From an uncultured Thermomicrobiales bacterium (GTDB lineage: Bacteria; Chloroflexota; Chloroflexia; Thermomicrobiales; UBA6265): 14,977 bases of DNA. Under the pieces are notes generated by a model, which searched no databases, had not been told where the DNA came from, and worked only from the letters and a program-made list of their open reading frames with translations. This document shows positions 1 to 7,389 of this stretch, piece after piece. Position 1 is the first letter of the stretch. Every line of letters starts with the position of its first letter. The translations under genes and the position numbers were made by a program. The DNA lies in the NCBI GenBank assembly GCA_902806375.1, contig CADCWK010000418.1:1-14977 (forward strand), read 5' to 3'.

Positions 1-517
1 GGTAGACCTTCGTCCCGGTCTCCTCGACCGGCCCGATCGTCGTGCTGAACATCATGTTGAACTGCCGCGCCTCGGTCAGCGTCCGGTTGCCACAGACCGG
101 GCAGGCCAGGTTGGCCGCGGCGAGGATCGCCGTCAACTCCTCGGGGGTCTTGCCATCGACGTGCTGGCCGAGCCGGTCCTCGATCAGGTGGTCGGCCCGG
201 AAGCGGGAGCGGCAGGTGCGGCAGTCGACCAGCGGGTCGTTGAAGTTGCCGACGTGACCGGACGCTTCCCACACCTTCGGGTTCATCAGGATCGCGCCGT
301 CGAGTCCGACCATGTCGCGGCGCCGCTGGATGAACGTCCGCCACCACAGCTGCTTGACGTTGTTCTTGAGTTCGATCCCGAGCGGTCCGTAGTCCCAGGT
401 GTTGGCCAGGCCGCCGTAGATGTCCGAGCCGGGGAAGACGAAGCCGCGCCGCTTGGCGAGGGCGGTGATCTTGTCCATCGTCGCGGCGCGGGGGCGTGCT
501 TCGGCCTCAGTCGTCAT
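1..517 (-). CDS. glyS: Glycine--tRNA ligase, N-terminal part (runs off the left edge)
   Basis: This gene encodes the first 172 residues of a class II glycyl-tRNA synthetase of the homodimeric (alpha-2) type, which charges tRNA-Gly with glycine in the cytoplasm. The reading frame opens at 517, is intact to the window edge, and continues outside it. Visible family marks are the start of the catalytic domain (GFVFPGSDIYGG, residues 25-36; WDYGPLG, 41-47) and motif 1 surroundings with WWRTFI (58-63). Two Cys-x2-Cys pairs (C99/C102, C139/C142) flank RADHLIED, as in metal-containing bacterial GlyRS, and QFNMMFSTTIGP (152-163) lies just before where motif 2 should follow. GAAAGGA sits about 10 bases upstream of the ATG and supports the start. 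It lies 30 bp downstream of the Xer-like recombinase gene on the same strand, so the two are probably co-transcribed. Identity is secure; the C-terminal anticodon-binding domain is not in the window. Confidence 0.95.
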   Translation of the reverse strand, partial: MTTEAEARPRAATMDKITALAKRRGFVFPGSDIYGGLANTWDYGPLGIELKNNVKQLWWRTFIQRRRDMVGLDGAILMNPKVWEASGHVGNFNDPLVDCRTCRSRFRADHLIEDRLGQHVDGKTPEELTAILAAANLACPVCGNRTLTEARQFNMMFSTTIGPVEETGTKVY

Positions 518-547
518 TGGTGGCGGTCCTTTCGGGAGGGAGCGTGT

Positions 548-1588
548 CTAGCGGTGGCTGGTGGCGTCGCTCGAGACCAGCTCGCGGGCTGGCTCGAGCC
601 CCGTACCGTCGCCATCCAGGAGCTCATCGAGACCCTCGTCCCGGAGCTCCGCGTAGACCTTCTCCGACGCGCCGTTGATGATCGCCTCGACCCGCGCCGG
701 GTCGTGGGCCAGCTGCTGGTAGACCTGGGTGGTCGAGATGCTGACGTGGCCGAGGCGCTCCTGGACGTCGCGGAGGGTGACCCCACGCGTCAGCGCGTGG
801 GTGGCGAACGAGTGCCGCAGGGTGTGCGGGGTGACGTTCTCGACGCCCGCCTGCTCGGCGTACGTCTTGAGGATCAGCCAGAATCCCTGCCGGGTGAGCC
901 GCTGGCCCCGGTGGTTCAGGAACAGGGCGTCCTGCTCGCCGGAGACGAGCCGGGGCCGTGCCTCGTCGAGGTACTGGCGGATGGGTTCGGCGACCGCCTC
1001 CGGCAGCGGCAGCGCGCGATGGCGGTCGGTCCGGCTGATGCAGGTCAGACGGTTCGCGATCGGATCGAAGTGATGGGTGTCCAGGGCGACCAGTTCCGAG
1101 ACGCGCATCCCGGTCGCGTAGAGGGCCTCCAGCATCGCCCAGTCCCGCACGAGTTCCGGGCGAGCCTGACCGGGGTCGGCCGCCGCGACGGCCTCGCGCG
1201 GGCGGGCGACGAGACGCTCGACGTCCTCCGGGGAGATCGCCTTCGGGACGTAGCGGTCGACCCGCGGGGCGGCCATACGCAGCGAGCGGTCGGACACGTG
1301 GACACCCTCGGTGACCAGGAACGCGGAGAACGACTTGATCGCGGCGGTCTTGCGGGCGACGGTCGACGCGGCGTAGGACCGCCCCCGGAGGTGGAGCAGG
1401 TAGGTCATGAAGTGCTCCTCGCTGGCCTCCTCCCAGGTCTGGCACGGGTCGCAGTGATCCTCGGCGGGCGGCGCGGCGAGATACCCGGCGAACTGGGTCA
1501 GGTCGTTCCGGTAGGCCGAGACGGTATTGGCCGAGCAGCCCCGCTCGGCGATCAGGGTCTCGAGAAACCGGTCTACGCGCTGTTGCAT
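548..1588 (-). CDS. Tyrosine recombinase, XerC/XerD-like
   Basis: The product is a 346-residue tyrosine site-specific recombinase of the Xer type. Such enzymes normally resolve chromosome dimers at dif or act as phage/element integrases. Residues 1-95 form the SAM-like core-binding domain (TVSAYRNDLTQFAGYL). The catalytic domain follows with R162 (ATGMRVSEL), HTLRHSFATH giving H255 and R258, LGH giving H281, and the nucleophile Y290 (STTQVYQ). The usual beta-hairpin lysine (GKGxK in XerD) aligns with R186 in ISRTDRHRALPL, so the catalytic Lys seems to be replaced by Arg. The protein is also about 45 residues longer than typical Xer proteins, with an acidic C-terminal tail. The start is supported by AGAGGA about 9 bases upstream. 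It sits between ald and glyS with no att-like repeats or other phage genes nearby, which favours a resident Xer over an integrase. I cannot say whether it is XerC, XerD or a lone XerA/XerH-style enzyme. Confidence 0.9.
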   Translation of the reverse strand: MQQRVDRFLETLIAERGCSANTVSAYRNDLTQFAGYLAAPPAEDHCDPCQTWEEASEEHFMTYLLHLRGRSYAASTVARKTAAIKSFSAFLVTEGVHVSDRSLRMAAPRVDRYVPKAISPEDVERLVARPREAVAAADPGQARPELVRDWAMLEALYATGMRVSELVALDTHHFDPIANRLTCISRTDRHRALPLPEAVAEPIRQYLDEARPRLVSGEQDALFLNHRGQRLTRQGFWLILKTYAEQAGVENVTPHTLRHSFATHALTRGVTLRDVQERLGHVSISTTQVYQQLAHDPARVEAIINGASEKVYAELRDEGLDELLDGDGTGLEPARELVSSDATSHR

Positions 1589-1662
1589 GGGGCGAATCCT
1601 CTAGGAGTACCGTGCTCGGGGGCCGCCGGGCGGGTAGCTGGTCGCCCGGTCCGTGGGACAGG

Positions 1663-2790
1663 TCAGGCCGACAGGACGGTCTCCAGCGGGGCGAACGGGA
1701 GATCGAAGGCGCTGGCCACGGCCGGGTGGGTTATCTGGCCGTCGAAGACGTTGACCCCGTGGGCCAGCGCCGGGTCGCGGGTGACCGCCGCGGCGATGCC
1801 ATGGTCGGCCAGAGCGAGGCCGTATGGCAGCGTCACGTTGCTGAGGGCGAGGGTGCTGGTCCGTGGGACGGCACCTGGGATATTCGTGACGCAGTAGTGC
1901 AGGACACCCCCGACCTCGTACGTCGGCGCGCTGTGCGAGGTCGGATGGGCCGTCTCGATACAGCCGCCCTGATCGATGGCAACGTCAACGATGACCGAGC
2001 CGGGCCGCATCGTCCGCACCATCGCCTCGGTCACCAGCCGCGGCGCCTTGGACCCGGCGACGAGGACCGCGCCGATGAGCAGATCAGCGTCACGGACGGC
2101 ATCGGCGATGATGGAGGCGTTCGATGCCAGCAGCGTCAGCCGGCCGGTCAGCATGTGCTCGAGCTGGCGGAGGCGATCGACGTTACGGTCGAGGATGGTG
2201 ACCGCCGCGCCCATCCCGAGCGCGATCGCCGCGGCGTTGGTCCCGACGACGCCCCCACCGACGATGACGACGCGGGCCGGGGCGACGCCCGGCACGCCGC
2301 CGAGCAGCAACCCGCTGCCCCCGTTGGGCCGCTCGAGGTAGTGCGCCCCGATCTGGATGGCCATCCGCCCGGCCACTTCGCTCATCGGCGTGAGCAGGGG
2401 CAGCGCCATCGCCCCGCCGCTGCCCGTCTGGACGGTCTCGTACGCGACGGCACGGACCCGCTGCGTCTGGAGGGCGTCGGTCAGCGCCGGGTCGGCGGCG
2501 AGGTGCAGGTAGGTGAAGAGGATCTGGCCCGGCCGGAGCAGGTCGTACTCGCTCGCGACCGGCTCCTTGACCTTGAGCAGGAGATCCGAGCGGGCGAAGA
2601 TCCCGGCGTGGTCGTCGACCAGCGTCGCGCCCGCGGCGACGTACTCCTCGTCACGGAAACCGCTCCCCGCGCCGGCCCCGGTCTCGACCAGTACCTCGTG
2701 CCCGTGGGCGACGTACTCCCCCACTCCGCCCGGCGTGGCTGCGACCCGTGACTCGCGGTCCTTGATCTCCCGTGCGACCCCTACAATCAT
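1663..2790 (-). CDS. ald: Alanine dehydrogenase
   Basis: This encodes a 375-residue NAD-dependent L-alanine dehydrogenase, which interconverts L-alanine with pyruvate and ammonia. Family features occur in the expected order: R15 in the RVAATP substrate loop, K75 in LKVKEP, H96 in TYLHLA, and the Rossmann glycine motif VVIVGGGVVG (174-183), followed by D201 at the end of the next strand, where NAD ribose is bound. VDVAIDQGG (268-276) carries the active-site aspartate, and HYCVTNIPGAVPRTST matches the conserved C-terminal loop. The length matches the usual ~371 residues. The ATG start begins the first beta strand (MIVGVAREIK), as in homologues. It is 74 bp upstream of the recombinase gene on the same strand. 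Its own upstream region is a 316-bp non-coding gap, so it probably has its own promoter. Confidence 0.96.
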   Translation of the reverse strand: MIVGVAREIKDRESRVAATPGGVGEYVAHGHEVLVETGAGAGSGFRDEEYVAAGATLVDDHAGIFARSDLLLKVKEPVASEYDLLRPGQILFTYLHLAADPALTDALQTQRVRAVAYETVQTGSGGAMALPLLTPMSEVAGRMAIQIGAHYLERPNGGSGLLLGGVPGVAPARVVIVGGGVVGTNAAAIALGMGAAVTILDRNVDRLRQLEHMLTGRLTLLASNASIIADAVRDADLLIGAVLVAGSKAPRLVTEAMVRTMRPGSVIVDVAIDQGGCIETAHPTSHSAPTYEVGGVLHYCVTNIPGAVPRTSTLALSNVTLPYGLALADHGIAAAVTRDPALAHGVNVFDGQITHPAVASAFDLPFAPLETVLSA

Positions 2791-3106
2791 GACCGGTCAT
2801 CTCCAGCTCATCATCGCGACACATCGACGATCGGACGCCCCACGCGGACGTGGCGCCGCAGCCACGGGACGTCCGGGAGCGGGCCCTGACGTTCTGGCGG
2901 GAGGCTGGTCCGGCGGGCGGGGGCGTTCACAGTTCGGGACGCGATACTAACATAATGCTGACCGGTCCACCCTCCCCTCACGGCGGGACCCTGGCCACTG
3001 CGGGCCGTCGAGGCGCGGCCGGCGCCCGGGCCACCGCCGCAGCCGCCGCCACGAGCCGCTCACGTCCGGGCGGCAGGTCGGTCTGACCCGGTGCGGGTCT
3101 TTCCCG
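2791..3106. other. Gene-free gap between aph-like gene and ald
   Basis: I see no supported gene in these 316 bases; the open frames are short and lack ribosome sites. The region holds the small hairpin CGTGGC/GCCACG (2849-2854 with 2861-2866) and an AT-richer island around 2940-2957. Read on the minus strand that island gives TATGTTAGTAT, a possible -10 region for ald, but no convincing -35 is correctly spaced. A hairpin GACCCG/CGGGTC (3085-3090 with 3094-3099) lies just after the stop of the phosphotransferase gene. It may help end that transcript, but it has no T-run on the minus strand. Confidence 0.4.
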
Positions 3107-4048
3107 TCAGGCGAGACACCTCCGGAGTTGCCGCGCCCCTCGCTCGAAGTAGCCGAGCAGCCCCGCGGGGGTGACATCGTCGGCGGCCCAGCAGACGGAG
3201 AGGACGGCGCCGACGAAGGCCCACGCGATCAGGTCCTGTCGCGCGATTCCCCAGACCTCCGAGCAGATCGCGACTCGCCGCTCGACCAGCTCCGGGTAAT
3301 CATCGCGGTCGACGACGCCGGGCGGGTTGTACATCCAGGCCGCGACCTCGAACCCCGGGTCGCCATAGAGCCCCTTGGGATCGATGATCGCCCAGTCGCC
3401 AGACCCCCGCAGCAGCAGGTTGTGGTGCTGGAAGTCGCCGTGCAGCAGGCAGGTCCGGGTCGACCGGGCGAGCAGCGCCTCCGCGAGGACCTGCGCCTCG
3501 CTGATCAGGTCGGTCGCGGCGAACCCGGGGCGAGGGGGCCAGTCGAGCAACGCCCGCATCCAGCGCCGCAGCGGGTACAGCCCCGCCGGGTCCGGGACCG
3601 GGCGCCACATCGTCGCTACCGTCATCGCCGCGAGACGAGTGGCGTCGTCGTCGGACATCGCGACCTCCCGGAGTTGGGTGCCCGGCACGACGCGCTCGAT
3701 GACCATGACGCTGCGGCCCAGGTCGAGGTCGTGGACCCGGGCGACGTTCTCACCAGCCGCGAGCCGGAGGGCCGTTGCCTCGGCGCGGAACTCGTCGGCC
3801 AGGGGCGAGGACTTGATCACGACCGGACCGAGCCGGGCCGAATGGCCAGGCAGGACGAGGGTGATGAAGGTGTCGGGGATGACCGGATCGAGGGTGATCT
3901 CCCAGTGGGCGCAGAGGTCGGCGATGGTCGCTGGCAGCGAGGCGATCCAGCCGGGTGTGAGGTCTCGCTGGTCCCACCCGGAGACGCTGGCGATCAGCCG
4001 AGGTGGGATGGGCATGCCGGTGTGGAGCCGTGGCTGGTCCTCAGGCAT
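3107..4048 (-). CDS. APH(6)/streptomycin 6-kinase-like phosphotransferase
   Basis: The 313-residue product has the protein-kinase-like phosphotransferase fold and is closest in motif style to the aminoglycoside/hydroxyurea kinase family (APH(6), e.g. streptomycin 6-phosphotransferase). Visible features are K79 in PVVIKS (ATP lysine), E90 in the following helix, the catalytic loop LLHGDFQHHNLLL with H203, D205 and N210, and the metal-binding IIDPKGLYGDPGFEVA with D223. The IDPKGxxGDPxxE wording is typical of APH(6) rather than choline or homoserine kinases. The start at 4048 is chosen because GGGAG lies 5 bases upstream. The longer frame from 4147 has a proline-rich, unconserved lead and GGGAG directly abutting its ATG. 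Chromosomal members of this family often have unknown substrates, so drug resistance is not shown. It is transcribed divergently from the rseP-like gene. Confidence 0.82.
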   Translation of the reverse strand: MPEDQPRLHTGMPIPPRLIASVSGWDQRDLTPGWIASLPATIADLCAHWEITLDPVIPDTFITLVLPGHSARLGPVVIKSSPLADEFRAEATALRLAAGENVARVHDLDLGRSVMVIERVVPGTQLREVAMSDDDATRLAAMTVATMWRPVPDPAGLYPLRRWMRALLDWPPRPGFAATDLISEAQVLAEALLARSTRTCLLHGDFQHHNLLLRGSGDWAIIDPKGLYGDPGFEVAAWMYNPPGVVDRDDYPELVERRVAICSEVWGIARQDLIAWAFVGAVLSVCWAADDVTPAGLLGYFERGARQLRRCLA

Positions 4049-4358
4049 GGATGCTCCCGGGTCTCGTGGTCCGTCGGCGACGCTCGTGGTCCCGATTCTC
4101 GCATGGGGGTGCCATGCGGCCGCCGGTGCAGGGGGATACCGGTCCATCTCCCGACACGGCGAAGCGAAGTCCAGCCCGGCGCCCAGCCGGCGAGGACCGA
4201 GCGGCGTTGCGTCCGTCGCTGGTGGCCCCTACCATTGACCGGCAGTCGTCGTCCTCACCCATCCCGAAGACCCGGAGGCCGGTCTCGCTGGCCCCGGCGC
4301 CCGCGCCGGGCGGCCCGACGAGGCCACCGGTCGGTCATCTCACGCCAAAGGACCCATC
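4049..4358. other. Divergent intergenic region between aph-like and rseP-like genes
   Basis: These 310 bases contain no gene I can support and must hold the promoters for both flanking genes. A TTGACC at 4235-4240 could be a plus-strand -35, but no acceptable -10 follows at 16-18 bp. A GC-rich inverted repeat, CCCGGCGC/GCGCCGGG (4293-4300 with 4303-4310), lies about 50 bases ahead of the rseP-like start; its role is unknown. Confidence 0.35.
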
Positions 4359-5963
4359 TTGGACGGTTTGCTCATCATCCCCGTGCTCGCGATCCTGATC
4401 ATCGCCCACGAGCTCGGCCACTACTGGGCCGCCCGCTCGGTCGGCGTCAAGGTCGAGGAGTTCGGCATCGGCATCCCGCCCCGGGCCAAGGGCTGGGAGC
4501 GCAACGGCGTCATCTGGTCGCTGAACTGGATCCCGTTCGGCGGGTTCGTCCGGGTCAAGGGCGAGGATGCCGGCGACATGAGCGCCGATTCAATGAACTC
4601 CAAGCCGCCCCTCCAGCGCGGGTTCTTCCTGATCGCCGGCTCGTTCATGAACGTGGTCCTGGCCCTGGCCCTGATCATCGCACTGGTCGGCTTCCTCGGT
4701 GTCACGCAGGAGCGCGTCTACGTCGGCTCCGTCGTGCCGGGTGCCCCGGCGGCCGGGGCCGGCATCCTGGCCGACGACCGGATCGTCCGGGCCAACGGCG
4801 AGGAGATCGAGGACAGCGGCCAGCTGATCGCGATCACCAACGACAACCGTGGCCAGCCGCTCGACCTGACCCTCCAGCGTGGTGGCGAGGAACTCACCGT
4901 CTCGGTGACCCCGAGGGAGAACCCGCCGGCTGGCCAGGGCGCGACCGGGCTGGGCCTGTTGCCGATCACGAGCGCGAGCATCGAGATCGAGACCCTCGTG
5001 CCGGGCGGGGCGGCCGAGACGGCCGGCATCCAGGTCGGCGACCGGATCTTGGCCATCGACGGTGTCGAGATGACGGACTCGGTCATCTTCAACCGGACGC
5101 TGCTCGCCGCCCAGGGGGAGACGGTCACGCTGACCGTCGAGCGCGGCGGCGAGCGGATCGATCTGCCGCTGGCCGTCCCGTTCGCCGGGATTGACGTGAC
5201 GCAGGTCACGGTGGGGGCACCGGCCTCGGTCGCGGGGGTGCTGCCGGGCGACGCCATCCTGTCGTTCAACGGCGTCCCCCTGCGCGACGCCGCGTCGTTC
5301 GGGTCGGCCCTGACCGCGGCCCGGGGCACGACGGCGAGCGTCCTGATCGAGCGGCCGCTGCTGGCGTCCACGCCCGGCTCGCCCGTCGCCGGGACACAGC
5401 TGGCGCTGTCGGTGCCTGTGCCCGCCTTCGCCGACGACGCCGACTACCTCGAAGCACTCGGCCTGGCCGCGTCCCAGCCCCGCGTGGACGAGCTGATCGG
5501 TACCTCGGCCGAACTCGCCGTGATCTACGCCGACGTCCCGGCCGGCGAGGTCCTCCCGACCGGCCTCGCCGACGCCTGGGACCAGACGACGGCGATGGTC
5601 GACGGGATCCGGCAACTCGTCACCGGCGAGCAGCCGCTGAGCGGGCTGGCTGGACCCGTCGGCATGGGCCAGTTGACGGGTGAGCTGCTGGACCAGACCG
5701 GAGAGGCGCCCTGGGTGGCGATCGTCCGGCTGATGACTCTCCTGTCGCTCAACCTGGCCGTCCTGAATCTCCTGCCCTTCCCGGCGCTCGACGGCGGCCG
5801 GCTGCTGTTCGTCATCATCGAGATGGTCCGCGGGGGACGCAAGATCGCCCCGGAGAAGGAAGGCATCGTCCACTTCGCCGGCCTGGTCATCCTGCTAGGG
5901 GTGATGTTCGTCGTCGCCTTCAATGACATCCGCCGGATCGTCGAGGGCAACACGTTCTTCTAG
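4359..5963 (+). CDS. rseP: RIP-type zinc metalloprotease (site-2 protease, RseP/MmpA family) with three PDZ domains
   Basis: This is a 534-residue membrane-embedded M50B site-2 protease that cuts transmembrane segments of substrates such as anti-sigma factors. HELGH (17-21) in the first membrane helix supplies two zinc ligands and the catalytic Glu. NLLPFPALDGG (470-480) near the C-terminus supplies the third ligand, Asp. Membrane helices are predicted near 3-24, 90-113, 454-472 and 506-521. Between them are three PDZ-like units with carboxylate-loop and GD(R/A)I motifs: about 118-187 (ADDRIVRANG), 206-275 (VGDRILAIDG) and 279-355 (PGDAILSFNG). E. coli RseP has two and many Gram-positive relatives have one, which explains the length excess over ~450 residues. 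The start is TTG at 4359, supported by AAAGGA 7 bases upstream and by the need for the HELGH helix to be at the extreme N-terminus. The natural substrate is not evident from the neighbours. Confidence 0.94.
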   Translation: MDGLLIIPVLAILIIAHELGHYWAARSVGVKVEEFGIGIPPRAKGWERNGVIWSLNWIPFGGFVRVKGEDAGDMSADSMNSKPPLQRGFFLIAGSFMNVVLALALIIALVGFLGVTQERVYVGSVVPGAPAAGAGILADDRIVRANGEEIEDSGQLIAITNDNRGQPLDLTLQRGGEELTVSVTPRENPPAGQGATGLGLLPITSASIEIETLVPGGAAETAGIQVGDRILAIDGVEMTDSVIFNRTLLAAQGETVTLTVERGGERIDLPLAVPFAGIDVTQVTVGAPASVAGVLPGDAILSFNGVPLRDAASFGSALTAARGTTASVLIERPLLASTPGSPVAGTQLALSVPVPAFADDADYLEALGLAASQPRVDELIGTSAELAVIYADVPAGEVLPTGLADAWDQTTAMVDGIRQLVTGEQPLSGLAGPVGMGQLTGELLDQTGEAPWVAIVRLMTLLSLNLAVLNLLPFPALDGGRLLFVIIEMVRGGRKIAPEKEGIVHFAGLVILLGVMFVVAFNDIRRIVEGNTFF

Positions 5964-6001
5964 GTCGCGCCTCTCGCCACGTCCGCCTCCATCCCGTCCC
6001 A

Positions 6002-6028
6002 GGCGCCCGGTCTCCCCGACCGGGCGCC
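6002..6028 (+). terminator. Hairpin terminator after rseP-like gene
   Basis: A perfect 11-bp inverted repeat (GGCGCCCGGTC with GACCGGGCGCC, 5-nt loop TCCCC) begins 38 bases after the stop codon. It has no T-run, so it is either a GC-rich hairpin terminator of the type seen in high-GC bacteria or a 3'-end stabiliser. It ends 42 bases before the next gene's start. Confidence 0.6.
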
Positions 6029-6070
6029 CCCGTGTGCCGCCCGGACGACCGGCGGCCAGGAGCACGCTGC

Positions 6071-7279
6071 ATGCGCCGGGCAACCCCATGGGCGATCACG
6101 GTCATCGCCTACGTCGCCTTCGTCAGCCTCGGCGCGCCGGACGCCATCCTCGGCGTCGCCTTCCCGGACATCCGGCTGGAGTTCGGGCTGCCCTCGGCGG
6201 GGATCGGCTACATCCTGTTCTCCTCCGCGATCGGCTACTTCCTCTCCAGCACCTTCGCCGGGACGATCCTCCGTTATGTCCCGCTGGGCTGGCTGCTCTC
6301 CATCAGCACCGCCCTGGTCGCGGTCGGCCTGTTCGGCTACAGCGCCGTGCCGTTCTTCCCCTGGTTCAGCGTGCTCGCCTTCGGGATCGGGGTCGGCTCC
6401 GGGGCGATCGACACGGGCCTCAACGCCTACGCCTCCGAGCGATTCTCCGCGACGAGCATGAACTGGCTCCACGGGTTCTTCGGCATCGGGGCGATGCTCG
6501 GTCCCCTGGTCATGACTGGCGTCCTGACGAGCGGCGCCGACTGGCAACTCGGCTATGTCCTCGTCGGCGCGTTCATCCTCGTGATGGCGCTCCTGTTTCT
6601 CGTGACGCGGCGTCTCTGGGACGACCCGTCCGGCGCCGCCGCGGAGCGCCATGAGGCTTCCGTCAGTCTCGGAACCGCCCTCCGGCACCGGTCGGCCGCG
6701 CTCCAGATCGCGGTCTTCTTCGTCTACACCGGGGTCGAGATCATGACCGGGCAGTGGGCGTTCACCGTGCTCCGGGAGCGGTTCGAGGCGTCACAGGGGA
6801 TGGCCGGACTCTGGGTCGGCCTGTACTGGGGCGCGCTCGCCGCCGGTCGGCTGCTGTTCGGCCCACTGGTCGACCGGGTCGGGGCCGCCCGGATGGTCCG
6901 CCTCTCGCTGCTCGTCACGGTCGCCGCGGCTGTGCTGTTCCTGGTCCCGGTCTACCCGGTCGCGGTCGCCGGGCTGCTGATCCTCGGGCTCGGGCTGGCG
7001 GTCGTCTTCCCCACGCTCATCACGCTGACGTCCCGGCGCCTGCCCGGCCCGCTGGTGACGCACACGGTCGGTGTGTCCATCGGCGCGGCCGTCGCGGGCG
7101 GCGCGGCCCTGCCGACCGTCGCCGGCGTCCTCGAGGGGGCATTGGGCGCCACCTCGATCCCGTGGCTGATCGCCATCAGCGCGGTGATCGTCGTGGTACT
7201 CAACGAGTTGCTCGACCGGATCTCCGCCGGCACCGGGGGTCAGCGCTCGCCGTCGCTCGTCGCCGAGCCGCTTCCCTGA
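6071..7279 (+). CDS. MFS transporter, 12 transmembrane segments
   Basis: A 402-residue major facilitator superfamily permease of the inner membrane. It is highly hydrophobic, with about twelve membrane segments in two halves separated by a charged cytoplasmic loop (around RRLWDDPSGAAAERHEA). GAIDTGLNAYAS (111-122) and NWLHGFFGIGAMLGP (131-145) resemble the FucP-like or FHS-type sugar-transporter branch, and GRLLFGPLVDRVG in the second half is the repeated MFS loop motif. The substrate cannot be deduced. I chose the ATG at 6071 because AGGAG lies 9 bases upstream and the first helix starts at once. The in-frame GTG at 6032 sits against the hairpin at 6002-6028 and adds an unlikely Arg/Cys-rich tail. 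It stands alone between a hairpin and a 110-bp gap. Confidence 0.88.
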   Translation: MRRATPWAITVIAYVAFVSLGAPDAILGVAFPDIRLEFGLPSAGIGYILFSSAIGYFLSSTFAGTILRYVPLGWLLSISTALVAVGLFGYSAVPFFPWFSVLAFGIGVGSGAIDTGLNAYASERFSATSMNWLHGFFGIGAMLGPLVMTGVLTSGADWQLGYVLVGAFILVMALLFLVTRRLWDDPSGAAAERHEASVSLGTALRHRSAALQIAVFFVYTGVEIMTGQWAFTVLRERFEASQGMAGLWVGLYWGALAAGRLLFGPLVDRVGAARMVRLSLLVTVAAAVLFLVPVYPVAVAGLLILGLGLAVVFPTLITLTSRRLPGPLVTHTVGVSIGAAVAGGAALPTVAGVLEGALGATSIPWLIAISAVIVVVLNELLDRISAGTGGQRSPSLVAEPLP

Positions 7280-7389
7280 TCCGGCGAGCCTGCCATGATC
7301 AGCCCGGCACTGGCGTACCGTTTGCTCACGCCGCGCCATGAGATCCGTCGAGACGGGTCGACCCCGTCCTTACCAGGGAACATCCACAC

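Noticed and set aside
161..1897. A 578-codon plus-strand frame across glyS and the recombinase gene
   Set aside because: It runs antisense to two well-recognised genes, has no ribosome site and has no recognisable domain.
3085..3099. GACCCG-CAC-CGGGTC hairpin as terminator of the phosphotransferase gene
   Set aside because: The stem has only 6 bp and no T-run on the minus strand. It is kept only as a note within the gap entry.
4235..4263. TTGACC as the -35 of the rseP-like promoter
   Set aside because: No acceptable -10 hexamer occurs at 16-18 bp.
3128..5194. A 688-codon plus-strand frame across the phosphotransferase and rseP-like genes
   Set aside because: Its sequence is low-complexity and rich in Arg, Pro and Gly, it overlaps a recognised gene on each strand, and it shows no motif.
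4590..5873. A 427-codon minus-strand frame inside the rseP-like gene
   Set aside because: It is an antisense shadow; the plus strand carries HELGH, PDZ and LDGG motifs in one continuous frame.
6032..6070. GTG start for the MFS transporter at 6032
   Set aside because: It abuts the hairpin at 6002-6028 and adds a charged, Cys-containing tail; the ATG at 6071 has AGGAG at good distance.
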